Assembly (NCBI GenBank): GCA_001592805.2
Contig: CP051140.1
Location: forward strand, 62,001-126,000
Length of the DNA: 64,000 bases
Source: Peltaster fructicola
Lineage: Eukaryota; Ascomycota; Dothideomycetes
Reading direction: 5' to 3'
Below the pieces are notes generated by a model. The model ran no database searches, was not told where the DNA came from, and saw only the letters and a program-made list of their open reading frames with translations. The first letter of the stretch is position 1. Each line of letters opens with the position of its first letter. Shown piece after piece: positions 44,201 through 55,467 of this stretch. Position numbers and translations under genes: made by a program.

Positions 44201-45101
44201 GACGAAGCTAGCGAAGCTGCATTCACATATTCTGGTTCTGGCCGAGGGCATCCGCTCGACACAACTCGAAGTTGAGCTTCAGAATCTGCCTCTCAAGCCA
44301 GTATTCGTACATCAGCCTATTGGACCTCGCAAACTCTTCCGAGCAATAGCCTCTGACCGCGACTCGACTGTGGCGAACAGAGCTGCAATTCAAGACTCCT
44401 CGCTTGGTCCACGACGAATTCTATTCAGGAACTGTACCGATCGTACTGACTTCGGGGACAATGTCGGAGCCTGGCAGGACAAGATCAGATCGAAGAAGCA
44501 TGTGCTAGAGACAGACGAGGTCTCAGCTGTCTCGACATCATCCATAGTGTCAGCTCAACGGACGCCCTTGTCCTCACCGGAGCCTACGACGCCTGCCGGT
44601 ATGCCTCCCTCTATCGATAGCTCACTGGCCACGAACAACACTGTCCTGCTCGTGGAGGACAATCACATCAACATGAAGGTGAGTGTTTGTCACATCAACC
44701 AATGACCACTAACGTTTACTTTGCAGCTGCTTATCGCACTGCTGCGCAAGCTTAGGCTACCATATCAATGTGCCGTCAATGGTCGTGAAGCAGTGGACCT
44801 CTATCGCCAGGAGCATTCCTCCTTCTCGCTCGTGCTCATGGATATGTCCATGCCGGTCATGGATGGATTTACCGCGACCAGGAAGATTCGTGATACAGAA
44901 TCTCGCCAAGGTCTGCGCAGAGTGTACATTGCCGCACTCACAGGCGTGACAGACGCCGAGTCGAAGGGTAGAGCATTCGACTGTGGTGTCGATGACTTTT
45001 ATTCCAAGCCAGTTGGTCTGAAAGAACTCAAGGTCATATTGGGAAAAGTAAGACAAGACCTCGCAGAGGTCTCGACTGATGAGCAAGGGAGCGCCGTATA
45101 G
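41278..45101 (+). CDS. GAF-domain hybrid histidine kinase
   Basis: Five exons (41278-42990, 43042-43133, 43180-43332, 43379-44678, 44727-45101), with introns of 51, 46, 46 and 48 nt, give 1210 residues. About 50-260 resembles the GAF region of fungal hybrid kinases (PLRSGQGSVIGALAFLDDRPR), and a second GAF-like stretch starts near 345 (AAYNRATNLLREALGIDGVAFI). The H-box is FISTVSHELRSPLHAIL with His560. The ATPase part has NLVGNALKYT (N-box), VEDTGIGM (G1) and GTGLGLSIV (G2). The receiver has VLLVEDNHINMK, phospho-acceptor Asp1125 in VLMDMSMPVMDG, the ALTG Thr and the YSKPV Lys. It should pass phosphate via an HPt protein to a response regulator. The signal is unknown; there is no membrane segment, so it should be cytosolic. 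Confidence 0.92.
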
Positions 45102-45923
45102 CCAGATTGCCCTTGGAACGAGCTGTTACTATGCTGCGCCGCTATCAGACTCGGAGCCGTATCGACGATCATAATTGGGTTGAGATCGTGAGCTCGATCA
45201 ACTGTCCGAGGGATATGCCGACAAGGCTGAGGCTGCAAGAGAATGGTACAACCATGCATGCAGTCGCTGTACGCGTATGCCTAAGGACACCTGGCTAAGT
45301 GCATGAGACAGTAATAACCTCGCAGAGACGGAGAGACGACCATGACACAAGCCTTGGCTTTGTGGCAGTTTCATCTTGTAGCTGTCATCACGCATCTCGG
45401 CTCCGCTCAAGTGAGACGACGAACAATAAGACGAGGCGAAAAATAGACTTCCCTAACGTCTCTCTGATGCAGCGGACACCAACAGCTTGTACCGGTCGTG
45501 CAGCTCGTCTTTCAGCTCTTCACTGTCGTGCCGCAACAGTGGACACGCGCGTCTGCAAGGAGGGCGCATCGCTGTGATACTTGTGCCATCAGCGACGAGC
45601 AAGGTGAAACACCTTTGAGGTGGCCCAGACCCAGTCGTGAAGACAGTGTTTGAGGTTGCGGCTAGAGGTAGGCTGTGCAAAGGGAAAAACAAGGTTGTCG
45701 GCGAGGAATAGATTTGGAGCGACTTTAAACTTCCTATTTTGTCCCGGCGCCAGAAGCACCCACTTTTCTGCTATACCTTGCTACACTTCGCTCGGCTGTG
45801 TCAGCCCTTCTTCCTTCCTTCGATCATGCTCAGCTAGGAGATCTTACAGGACGATAGACACCGCCAAGACGAGCGACGACATTGCGACTGTGAACGACAA
45901 CTTCAGACGACGAACATCGCATC
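45102..45923. other. intergenic, nothing recognisable
   Basis: 822 bp lie between two + strand genes; no plausible frame. Confidence 0.5.
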
Positions 45924-47063
45924 ATGAGTGGAAACGACCAGGGTCTGCCGGGTGGTAGGCCAGGCCATACACTCTCTTCCTCATCCACAACGACAGCCAG
46001 CAGTCAGACGCAATCACTCGCACAATCACCACAAGATACCTCTGCAGGCCCGGCGTCGATCAGCAGTGGAGCAACCGCTGCGACACCAGTTGTACCCGGC
46101 GTAGCAGGCACGACCGACTCGCAAGCATCCTCTGGCGCAACCGGGAGTCCCGACTCAAGCAATAGCAACATCGCTGCCATCTCCGGCAACACCTACACAT
46201 CGACATCAACCTTACTCTCGCAATCCTCACAAGCGACACCCACATCCTCACAAACAGCTCCAGATGCTGGTAGCCTGGGCACACCAATAGGCCAGTCTTA
46301 CAACGGAGGGTCTAATAACGGCATCGGCACAGGAGCGATTGCAGCAGCAGCTGTCGTCCCAATCGCACTCATTGCTCTCATCTTTGCACTAGTCTTTATC
46401 CTTTGGAGGAGACGACGAAGAAATGCTTCTGGATATCCACAAATGAAAGAGAGGTCGACGGCAAGCGATAATGCCAACGGCTCTAGCACACCATTCGTCA
46501 CGCCTGTCATGACGAGCACTATGAACACTGCATACTACACAGGTCTTGACACAGGATCGGAACGTGAGCACAGCGGCGAGTACTACGGCCCAGGACGAAG
46601 CGATGCGAGCTCCTTCGTCGAGCCACCACCTCCCTACAAGGCCAAGACTCACGATCCCTCTGGCGGTCCAATACAAGCAAGTGCAATAGGCGCAGTGCCG
46701 CTGGTTCGACTTCCTACTGGACTGCCAGTATCGCCTCCATCACCAGACTCCTGGAGAACTGCCCATGATGCCGCATTCCTCGATTCCGGCAGCGCTTTCA
46801 CAAACTCGAACTCGAGATCGGTGACGGAGCCTAGCATCAACAGCGACCAGTACTCCGACAATGCCTCTGTGCGCTCTGCACTTGCGGCGAGGCGGTCTGT
46901 TGGAGCGAACATCGTTAGCCCGGCAGATGCGACACAAGCAGCGTTCAATCCATTCGATGATCCTGAGAGTCCTGTTAGCAGTGTTGATGGAGAAGAGACG
47001 AGGTCTTTCAATAGCTTGCCGAGTAGAGCGATCAGTCCAGTCAGTTTTCGGTCAAGGCCATGA
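45924..47063 (+). CDS. single-pass Ser/Thr-rich membrane protein with PPPPY tail
   Basis: A single exon encodes 379 residues. The first 135 residues are Ser/Thr/Gly-rich and should be O-glycosylated if outside the cell. One membrane segment lies at about 138-161 (AIAAAAVVPIALIALIFALVFILW) and is followed directly by RRRRR, so the N-terminus should face out. There is no cleaved signal peptide, so it would insert as a reverse signal-anchor protein. The 215-residue cytosolic tail has PPPPYK (234-239), a candidate WW-domain site for a Rsp5-type ubiquitin ligase, and many Ser-Pro sites. The plan is like Mid2/Wsc-style wall sensors, but the Cys-rich heads of those are missing. Function is therefore unassigned. 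Confidence 0.78.
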   Translation: MSGNDQGLPGGRPGHTLSSSSTTTASSQTQSLAQSPQDTSAGPASISSGATAATPVVPGVAGTTDSQASSGATGSPDSSNSNIAAISGNTYTSTSTLLSQSSQATPTSSQTAPDAGSLGTPIGQSYNGGSNNGIGTGAIAAAAVVPIALIALIFALVFILWRRRRRNASGYPQMKERSTASDNANGSSTPFVTPVMTSTMNTAYYTGLDTGSEREHSGEYYGPGRSDASSFVEPPPPYKAKTHDPSGGPIQASAIGAVPLVRLPTGLPVSPPSPDSWRTAHDAAFLDSGSAFTNSNSRSVTEPSINSDQYSDNASVRSALAARRSVGANIVSPADATQAAFNPFDDPESPVSSVDGEETRSFNSLPSRAISPVSFRSRP

Positions 47064-47377
47064 TCAGTTTGTCAACCTTGAAGGCGTACTAGGAGCAAGG
47101 AGGACAGCTCCAGGGAGCAAATAATGACCACTCATGATGTAAGAATGTACTCGCCCATTGTGGCTTCTCTTGTTGAGACTCTGTTCGTCCTACTCGATCA
47201 TCCTAGCAATATGTCTTTCTATAAGCTTTCGGAACTTGAGTATGCATGATCCTTCTCTGTCACAATCTTGGTCGCGGTCAATCACTCTTGACAGTCAGAT
47301 CATGCTCGAGGCCTGGGCAGTACTGCTCCAGCTCGACAGCTCCTTGTAGAATGTGTCGCACAAACACGCCGCAGCTA
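47064..47377. other. intergenic between converging genes
   Basis: 314 bp; nothing seen. Confidence 0.5.
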
Positions 47378-48359
47378 TTACGATTTCTTCCAAGCACTTT
47401 CTTGGCCCACCCATTCCTCGAAAGTCTTGATGTACGGATATCTCCGTCGGAGTGCAGGAACATCTGCGCCATAACCAACGTCCTTGAACCACTGGAACAT
47501 CTTGCCAAGCTCGTCTTGCATTGCCCATTTCGACAAGGTCGCAAAGACACCGAAGGTAGATGGGATCTCCTGCCCAGTAGCATGTCTGAATGCTACGGCG
47601 GCTTCATTGGAGAGAATCATCGCCGGCAATCGTGATGCTCTTGTTCTTGTACTCATCCTTGTCGGCGTTCAGTAGTGCTTCTGCGGCGATCCTGCCTATG
47701 TCCTTCGAACTAATCAATTGCAATTTAGTGTCCATGCCGTTTTGTCGCCAGGCTGCGACAAAAATCTTACCCACGAAATCGTTGCTGAGATTGTCCATGA
47801 AAGCTACGGGTCGAATGATGGTCCACGAGATCCCTTGTCCTGCAGTTGTCGCTTTGAGGTGGTCTTCGACATGCTTCTTCGATCTGAAATGAGGAATAGG
47901 CGTCTCCTGGTTGTCGCTATCGACTCCACGATCAACTGAGTTATACACAATGTGCTTGATACCTGCTTTGACCGCCGCGTCAACCATTGCCTTGCCCTGT
48001 TGCTCCTCAACGACCGAAGCATCTTTCTTGCCCATGACTGGTGTTGTCACAATGAAGACACCCCATGGGTCTTGAACCTGTGCGAAAATCGCCGCAGGAT
48101 CGTCAAACTCGCCCTGGATAACGCGAACATTTGGCTTGCGTGCAAGGGCTTTGGCGCCAGTGGACTCTTTGTTACGAGTGACTGCAAATATCTCAAACGA
48201 TTGTGAGGACTTCGCGAGAAGAGCCTGAACAAGAGCACCACCCTGCTTTCCTGTCGCGCCTGTGACGATGAGTCGTCGATGTCCTTCCTGCGAATCGCTC
48301 TGTGATTCTGTCAACGGCATCATGTCCGCACCTTTCACAATATGGTCGTATTTCTGCAT
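47378..48359 (-). pseudogene. NmrA-like NAD(P)-binding protein with an apparent one-base frameshift
   Basis: The first frame (48359 to 47604) starts with MQKYDHIVKGADMMPLTES and has the Rossmann motif VTGATGKQGG (about 32-41), then IRPVAFMDNLSNDF and SSKDIGRIAAEAL, as in NmrA-like regulators and isoflavone reductase-like enzymes. It stops at ITIAGDDSLQ. The rest of the family's C-terminus (SNEAAVAFRHATGQEIP ... YPYIKTFEEWVGQ) continues in the next frame to 47378. The total length, 982 nt, is one base more than a multiple of three. The break is at a GATGATTCTCTCC run near 47605-47615, and no intron fits without losing conserved residues. It may be a true mutation or a sequence error. A TATATA lies about 35 bp upstream of the start. 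Confidence 0.72.
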
Positions 48360-49786
48360 GGCAAAGAGAGGTCAACCAGCAGGCTCTGTCTGGTCATTAT
48401 ATATCGATGACCAGCCACTTAAAAAAAGGTAAAGCTTTCCTGCCGCATGCGTCCAGTAGAGTGCGGGAACAGCAAAGGAGTACAAGACGGACAGATTTCG
48501 ACCCGAGTGAAACTAACGAGCAAGACGGTCGGTGCAGAGAGAGTCGCCGCAATCACTTCTTGCGACTTGGATTATTCGTGCTTAGTAATGAAAGGAACCT
48601 TTGAAATCAGAACGAGTACTTTTGCTGCGATGGATGGTTCGTGAAGTTTTTTTGGAGTCGACGTGGTCCAGAACACACTATTTGATCGGTTTGTATATGC
48701 AGCCGATCAACGAGTGTAGCATCTCTAGTCTCGCGCCTCCAAGTGCGATATCGTTCTTATATCTACCTGCCGGCCGGAATGATGAGCATGGTTTGCATTC
48801 GAGCGTCCTGCACAATCTGACGACATATGAGGATTTCGGCCACAGACTCATGGCTCTTCACTTGCTGAGGAATGATACGGCGATGGCCGATGGGACCATT
48901 AATGAGAAGCAAGGTGTGATAGACCATCAGTTGCCATTCAGTCGATTCTCCAGGGCGCTTTCAGGCACACGACGTTTTGATTTCTCAGTATCGAGATCTA
49001 ATGGCTATCATGGTGTTGATGCTTGATTCGTGAATATTGAGTTACCGCGAGTCTAACCATTCGCACATCGATCAGTCTGGCCTTGGCGTCGAAAGTGTGG
49101 ACTGCGATGTTCATCCACATTGATGCTGGGCCAAGCGTTACTTATGGTGCAAGTGTTTTCGATTGTAACTAGGGAGCCGATCCATTCAGCCTCGAGCTTG
49201 TGATGGGTGGTAGGAGCACATCTCTCGCTCGTAAGAGATCATGCCAAAATTGATACAATGGACGGCGGGACAAGGTGTGTTCTGGAGACAAACGATAGCT
49301 CGGCGTATGGCGGAGGTTCGGTGGCTGGGATGCCGCTGCTGAGTATGTTCGATCCCGTATTCAGATGAGAGGACCAGGAACTAGGCTACAAGTATGTTGC
49401 GCCATCTTGAGAAGGTGTGTTGGCTATGATGTAGTGGTAAGACACCGGTAGCTTCGCGTCATGCCAGGCCAGACCAATGCTTATGAAGCGATGAGCCAGG
49501 ACGTTTCCCTGGCATGGAGCTTTCGTCGTTCCAGATTGGTGTAGATGGCTTATATGCTTCTCTTCGAGACTCCCCGGTGCTTTGAGGCGCTCTGTTTGCA
49601 AGTCGTACCTTTGGCGACGCATCATGATGCTGCCCTGGCAAGCTGCGCTATCGAGTTGCTGCTCTGGACTGTGCCACTCTATGCGTGTAATTGTAGGACT
49701 TGGCGGTGGTGGACATCATGATGTCAATGCCACAACCAATCAGTATCTGGTGTGTATAGCTGACGCTGTGTCTTGTCGCATATTCC
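48360..49786. other. intergenic, nothing recognisable
   Basis: 1.4 kb. A 141-codon frame at 48601-49026 has no recognisable features. A tRNA-like word at about 49425-49455 lacks a B box. A short A run lies near 48420. Confidence 0.45.
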
Positions 49787-50740
49787 TCATGCGACCGCGG
49801 GCTCACCAAGACCCTCCTCTTTCTCACCAAATGCAGAGAATTGCGCAAAAATGATAGCATCCTCAACCATAGTGCCAAGACTGCCAATGAGCCACGGCAG
49901 ATTCGTCAGGACATCGTCCTTCTCAACAGAGTGGAACAGAATGCCAGCACCATAGGAAGCATTGCCAATGACACTCAAGATGAAGAAGAGCAGACTCAAT
50001 CCTTCACAACTTCGCTCGCGCTGGTTCTTGATGATCTGAGGGATACGTGCACCAAGATAGAGCACCGCAGAAATGTATCCTAGGACTTCTGCACCAATTG
50101 GAGTGGCGTCTCGATGGCGGTCGTCGCCTACTGGTGATGGTTGCCAAGCACCGGTCTTGTATGCGACTGCCCAGCCTGCAGCTCCAGCAGCTAGGATTGC
50201 GAAGACCGAGACGGCGTTCTTCAACCACGTGCGACTTGGTGACTCTTCCTTAATCGACACCAGGGTATCTCGTCTCAGTATGGATCCAGCAGTCCTTCGA
50301 CTGGCAGCACTGCTACGCCTGCGCGAGCCTGGCAAGCCGAGATTCTCAGGTGTCACATCCGTCATGTTCCTGCTCTTCGCATTTCCGTTAAGCAAGGGTG
50401 ATGCTTCGGTCGGCTCTTGCACATGCCCATTCTGCTCCTCCTCTTGCAGTCGTCTGCGCTTGAGCACGCTGTAGTACCAGCATTGCAGGATGAGGATGCC
50501 ATCAGCGAAGCAGAAGTACACTGCCAGAGCTATGACAGTCGGCACGAGTCCAGCCCAGAGAGCGCCAGCAAGGTTGAAAGCGTCTCCGGCAGCCCAGATG
50601 AGGATAAAGGTGATTGAAATGCCGTCAGCGCTGCCATGCTGGTAGTTCTCGATCAATTGTGGCACGAGGAGGAAGATCCATGCTGCTAGGGAGATGGAGC
50701 CGAAGACGCCGCTCAAGGCTTCATTCCAGGTCAGCTCCAT
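49787..50740 (-). CDS. PQ-loop protein, vacuolar basic amino-acid transporter-like
   Basis: A single exon encodes 317 residues, ATG at 50738-50740. Two PQ-loop repeats are visible: FLLVPQLIENY (Pro27-Gln28) and ARIPQIIKNQ (Pro234-Gln235). There are seven predicted membrane segments, with a long hydrophilic loop at about 95-170 between the two halves. That loop carries EASPLL (112-117), an acidic dileucine signal of the type that sends yeast Ypq proteins to the vacuole through AP-3. The family (yeast Ypq1-3, human PQLC2) moves Lys, Arg or His across the vacuole/lysosome membrane. Assignment to this branch rather than cystinosin-like is based on the repeat layout and loop. Confidence 0.86.
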   Translation of the reverse strand: MELTWNEALSGVFGSISLAAWIFLLVPQLIENYQHGSADGISITFILIWAAGDAFNLAGALWAGLVPTVIALAVYFCFADGILILQCWYYSVLKRRRLQEEEQNGHVQEPTEASPLLNGNAKSRNMTDVTPENLGLPGSRRRSSAASRRTAGSILRRDTLVSIKEESPSRTWLKNAVSVFAILAAGAAGWAVAYKTGAWQPSPVGDDRHRDATPIGAEVLGYISAVLYLGARIPQIIKNQRERSCEGLSLLFFILSVIGNASYGAGILFHSVEKDDVLTNLPWLIGSLGTMVEDAIIFAQFSAFGEKEEGLGEPAVA

Positions 50741-51311
50741 GCTTGTGGATGAGAAAGAATGAGGATGGGAAGAATGGTCGCGTGAGCGATTCTATTGCTG
50801 ACTTGTCGTTGCGTAGGTGGAGGCTCCACTTTCGCTTGAGCTTCAAAGGAATTTTTCCTTTCTCTCGGCTAACACTTCAACACTTTTGTTGTTACCTTCC
50901 TGTTGGGCTCTGTCGATACATGTCTGCTTCGATCCAGCATGGTAGCCGAGAGAGCTGGCGTCTCAGGACAGGCACAAGAGATAAGATCATATGAGAGCAT
51001 ACCAATGTGATACACAGAAAGATCTTATCACTATCTGCCTCTACCCAGGCAGCACGTCAGTACCGCATATCGTTCAACACGACATCAGGCCTATGTGTCG
51101 CTCTACGGTCCTGATAGCCAGAGAGACCTTGCTGCGCTGACTATCAAACACGCAACTACTAATCTCGATGCTGCTAACCCCAAGGTGTACAGATCTCGAA
51201 TGAATCACTCGGGTATTCGACCACGAATAGATGTTGTGAAGACATCCGATCAACAATCCCGCGCAAGCCGTCCCTCGATATGACCATGGCGACCGTTGCG
51301 CCGATATCACT
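50741..51311. other. intergenic, nothing recognisable
   Basis: 571 bp separate the PQ-loop gene start from the 3' end of the next gene on the same strand. Confidence 0.5.
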
Positions 51312-52142
51312 TCAGCGCGTCCAGAACATACGACCCCACCACGATGCCTTTGCGAGGGGTGTATTGACTGGAGACAGCAGTACTGGCTCATCTCGCAGCG
51401 ATGTAGCATCGACAGACCTCAAGACTCCTGCTTCATTGTCGACAAACGTAGGAGCAGCAGCAATCACGGGCTCTGGCGAGACCACTGGACTCTGACTGTC
51501 AGTCTCGGCCGTCTGGATGTCCCTGGACAACACAAGCGCATGATCGCTCTTCTTGGTCCACGGTGTGGACAGGTAGGGCCACAAGAGATAACCTGCTCCA
51601 CCAACACAGACGACCATAAGCCAGAACCTGAGTATCTCGTTCTGGCCGTCCAGCTCCACACTCTCATGCGTGTCTCAGCTCGATGACTTGAGTGCGCTGC
51701 GTCACCCTTTGCCACTCGATCCCTTCAGGTCGTTCACAACCCTCTGCAATCTCGATATCTCAGCATTCTTCTCCGCCAGGATAGCCCGTCCGACACTCAG
51801 CAGATCTGTCTCCTCACGAGCTTTTTTGATCGATACACCGTCCGTGGCTACTACTGCCTCTGTTTTCCCTTGCTTGACCAACGCTTGCGATGCTGGTGTT
51901 GTACTGGGCGTTGGTGGTGGAGCGAAGGGCAGGACTTCACTGGACTGAATGAGCTGGAGAGAAGGAGAGTGCTCGACCCGTGAGAGCTTGGACACCTTTG
52001 AGAAGTGCTGCGTCTCTCGAGAGTTGCTCAGTCGTGCGAGGGCGAAGAATGGGCTGCTTTGTCGCGGCGCTGTGGTGTGCAGGCATCGTCTGCTTACAAG
52101 GGTAGCAGTCGATGTACGACCTGCTCTTGGCCACGGAGCCAT
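51312..52142 (-). CDS. predicted mitochondrial single-pass membrane protein, unknown function
   Basis: Two exons (51706-52142, 51312-51660) are joined by a 45-nt intron (GTGACG donor, GAGAG acceptor), giving 261 residues. The second half has no ATG of its own, so joining is favoured, although the branch site (GCTGAG) is not ideal. The N-terminus, MAPWPRAGRTSTATLVSRRCLHTTAPRQ, is a clear mitochondrial targeting type (Arg-rich, RCLHTTAP cleavage-like). Then come a Pro-rich stretch, a helical coiled-coil-like piece (ILAEKNAEISRLQRVVNDL) and one membrane segment (FWLMVVCVGGAGYLLWPYL). I do not recognise the family. An inner-membrane organising or assembly role would be a guess. Confidence 0.6.
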
Positions 52143-52762
52143 CACGACTGATGGCGTGGTAATGGACTACTGCTGTCGGCTTGATGGCCAGCAAGGACGA
52201 GAGGACGACTCAATGAAGTGATGACCTCGACATCGGATAAAGGACGCTGGTACGTGGGGTCCCTGATTGGCGGCGGGGTTGTCCGTACAGATCAAGTAGT
52301 ATGCGCTGCGAGGTCTTGTGATAAGAAGCAGTATTCATCTCAAGACTTGCTCCTCCGCGATACAACATTCGCAGCTTCTGGGTTTGTCAGTCACATCATT
52401 ATCAGGTATGCTGCGCAATTCATAGCAAGATAGAGAATCGCTCGCTCGACTCGAGTGTAGTGAATGAGCTGCGAGCAAGCCCAACACTATCTCATCGTGC
52501 CAAGCCTCCAGCATGGTCTCGTATGATGACTATAGCTAGCATTCAGGTAGCCCTTCGTGGACACCATTTTGCTATACAGAGATATGCGACACCGATGGTC
52601 ACCGTCTCGAGTATTAGTGATGCCATTAGATATGCCGCGGCTCTTCAAGCGGACGCCTAGCGTACGCAGCTGTCAACACCAGCAAGTGTCTTCTTCTTCA
52701 TTGCAATCACGAAACTGGTTCATAGCATCTTCCATCGATCGAAGGAAGACCCGCATTTCAGC
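52143..52762. other. divergent intergenic region
   Basis: 620 bp; nothing recognised. Confidence 0.5.
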
Positions 52763-54183
52763 ATGGCGCAGCAAGCGTCTCTGCTCGGCCGAGCACTGAA
52801 AATCAGTGCCGCAGTGGTCGCAGCATATGCCCTACTCATAGGTGCCTTGACATCAACACCACTAGGAAAAGTGTAAGCCTGATCAGCAACATCGGCCCAT
52901 CCATTGACGACGACTAGTGCACTGTATGCCAACAAGGTCAACACTCTGTTCTGGCACGATCTCAACTACCCAGACCAGTTTGGCTTCGCAGATGGACAGG
53001 TTACGCCTTTCAACCTCGAGACGCCAGATGGCCAGACTCTCTATGCATGGCATGTGCTTCCTCTGGACGTCTATGCTCGCCATGAGCAGAGTCTTCGTAC
53101 GGGAGAACGACACAAGCATCCTGTCAAGGACTTTACCAAGACTCTGCCTTACAGGCTCATCACAGAGTACAACGATCCTCCTCCAAGGGTGATCATCAGC
53201 TGTGCGTACCTCTGGTTGTTGGAAACAGTACTAACTTATGACAGTCCACGGCAACGCAGGACACATTGCCCAAGGCCTACGAACAGACACATATCGCATG
53301 CTCGCCATCCACCCTAACACTCACGTCTTTACAATCGACTACCGCGGCTTCGGACACTCGACAGGCGACCCCTCTGAAGCAGGCTTGATCGTGGACGGTA
53401 CTGCACTCGTAGACTACGTGATGAAAGTGGTCGGCGTCCCAGCAGAGCGTATCGTCATCCTAGGCCAGAGTCTAGGCACCGCCGTAAGCGCAGGTGTCGC
53501 ACTGAACTTTGCGGATCCCGAGAGTGCGCTGACTCCTCGACTGAACAGCACTGAGCAGACCATTTCGCCAGGCGCCCTGGCTCGACAGGTCGATGTCCCT
53601 AGCAGCTTTGCCGGCGTTGTGCTGGTTGCGCCGTTCCACAGTCTCCCAGCACTGCTCCTGACTTATCGTATGGGTGGGTGGCTACCTCTCTTCAGACCAC
53701 TTCAACTGTTGTCGAAGAGGGTGGCGCAGGAAGTAGCAGCATATGGTTCCCCGGATGACTGGCCGACAGCTCGACGACTCAAAGCGTATCGTGATGCGCT
53801 CAAGAAGAACCCAGCTTTGCTCAAGAGTCAGAGTGACGACTCCTCACTCAAGCAGAAGTCACTGCTCCGCGAGATGGGTGCTGTGCAGATCCTTCACGGC
53901 TTGAACGATATGGACATTCCTTATCACCAGACTGAGCTGATTTGCGAGGAGGTCCTTGGCAACAAGGATGGCATCTCTGGTAGTAAAGGTCCGGCCCTGT
54001 TCGAGCTGAAGGAGTCTGGAGAGGCACGATTTAGATTTGAGCTGTATCCTTTCGGCGGTGAGTTCACAGATGCACGAGCTGCGTACTACGACTGACAAGA
54101 CAACAGGTCATAACACGATTGTCACCTACTCGCCTACGTCGCTTGCGATCGTGCGAGCATTCGAAGGCTTCCAGGCACGATGA
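52763..54183 (+). CDS. membrane-anchored alpha/beta hydrolase, ABHD12-like
   Basis: Four exons (52763-52872, 52918-53201, 53245-54057, 54107-54183), with introns of 45, 43 and 49 nt, give 427 residues. One N-terminal membrane segment (about 13-31) anchors the protein. The core has HGNAGH (oxyanion loop, about 133-138), nucleophile Ser207 in GQSLGTA, Asp353 in LHGLNDMDIP and His404 in FGGHNTI. The catalytic His lies in the short last exon, so the last intron must be removed for an active enzyme. ABHD12/13-type proteins act on monoacylglycerols, lysophospholipids or similar lipids at ER or plasma membranes. The substrate here is inference. Confidence 0.88.
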
Positions 54184-54342
54184 AGAGAGCGCAGCGCCCT
54201 GTAGACGTAGAGATAGATTGTGCTCGGATCGAGCCATGCTTTTGCATAGTACACAGTTGTAGGATGACTAGTGACAGTAAGGAAAGCGAGCTGCTGCTCC
54301 GCAGGCTGAAGACGTAAGACATTACAACATCATCGTTCGCAC

Positions 54343-55467
54343 TCACGACGTCGTGATGTAGAGACCGATAGCTAGAGATTGTCAGTGGATGGCAGGTTCG
54401 AAGCGTCAAGTGTATGCTCACGACAAGGATTGTAGTCCTGGAAGTAGCTGAAGCAAGTGTCGTCAACAGCAGACATCTCAATACCAATCCTGCTGTTCCC
54501 TGGACAGTCGAAGTCCTTGATGGAATAGGCATTGCCTGCAGAGAATGTCTGCGTGCCATAGTCGGAACTGACGCTTGGTGCGCTAGCATAGCTCATGCCC
54601 TCTGAAGCTGGACCGCTTAGCAGAGAGAACTTGACCTTACCATCACCACTGAGCCAGAACGATGATGTCTCCAGCTGATCCTGCTTTGGGAGGAGGAATT
54701 CTAGACTGCATTTCTTGCCCGAATCGCTGGCAGGAATGTCGAAGTTGAAGATTGAACTGATACCGCCGCATGCTGTGCCGTTGTAGCTGTTCGAAAAAGC
54801 TTTATTCGGTGTAGAGCCGTCGATAGGGAGTATAAGATGTGGGAACTAAAGCAATCAGCATGATCTCATGAGCAAGATGTGTTGCGAACCTCATAGCTCG
54901 ACGGCAGATCTCTTGGACAGCCTGATGATGGAGGTGGTGGTGCACAGCCACTCTTGCAGCTGTCGTTGTCTGATTGAAGTGTGATCTGTGTGCAAGATGG
55001 CTCTCCTTGAATCGATTGGTCGTAGATATTATACCCACCATTGTCGCCAGTTGAGCATGCCCAGAAGTCTGACGATCCCTTGTACTGGAGCTTGCCATCA
55101 CATCCAACGGAGAACGAGCTTGTTGGCGTGGCCCCGACGTCGCACTGCCATTGTGTTGTAGGTGGTGTCAAGATACAGCCACGGCCGGACTGATCAGTGA
55201 GACCTGCCTCGTGAGCTGGAGATACAACACATCGAACGGACCCTTACCTCCATTGCTGTCCAGGCAGTATTGTGCCTTTGACACTGGCAAATTGTTTTGA
55301 CCAATGCGATTCTGTCCGTCCCCGAGCTGTCCTACATCACCACCCGGCCCTCCGGATGCTGAAAGATGGAAGCAGCACCCAGAACCATCACGCTTGAGGT
55401 TGAGAGGAGTAGGAGATGCAAGTGTAGTGCTCAAGGCAGCCACAGTAAGGAAGAGGTATCGGTCCAT
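54343..55467 (-). CDS. secreted protein with But2-type C-terminal domain
   Basis: Four exons (55248-55467, 54890-55203, 54422-54845, 54343-54371), with introns of 44, 44 and 50 nt, give 328 residues. The signal peptide is MDRYLFLTVAALSTTLASP. The N-terminal half is Cys-rich, with SGRGCILTPPTTQWQC and WACSTGDNGGYNIYD, and recurs in many fungal cell-wall proteins. The C-terminal half fits the ubiquitin 3 binding protein But2 C-terminal domain: FPHLILPIDGSTPNKAF, SSIFNFDIPASDSGKKC, FDCPGNSRIGIEMSAVDDT, and the ending YNPCPIGLYITTS, which is completed only by a 29-nt last exon. Despite the name, these secreted fungal proteins are thought to be wall- or matrix-associated, and their function is not known. 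Confidence 0.86.

Noticed and set aside
48601-49026. 141-codon plus-strand frame
   Set aside because: Featureless; no similarity recognised and no start context.
49420-49500. tRNA-like sequence (ATGTAGTGGTAAGACACC)
   Set aside because: It resembles an A box with a D loop, but no GGTTCGA-type B box or matching acceptor stem follows.
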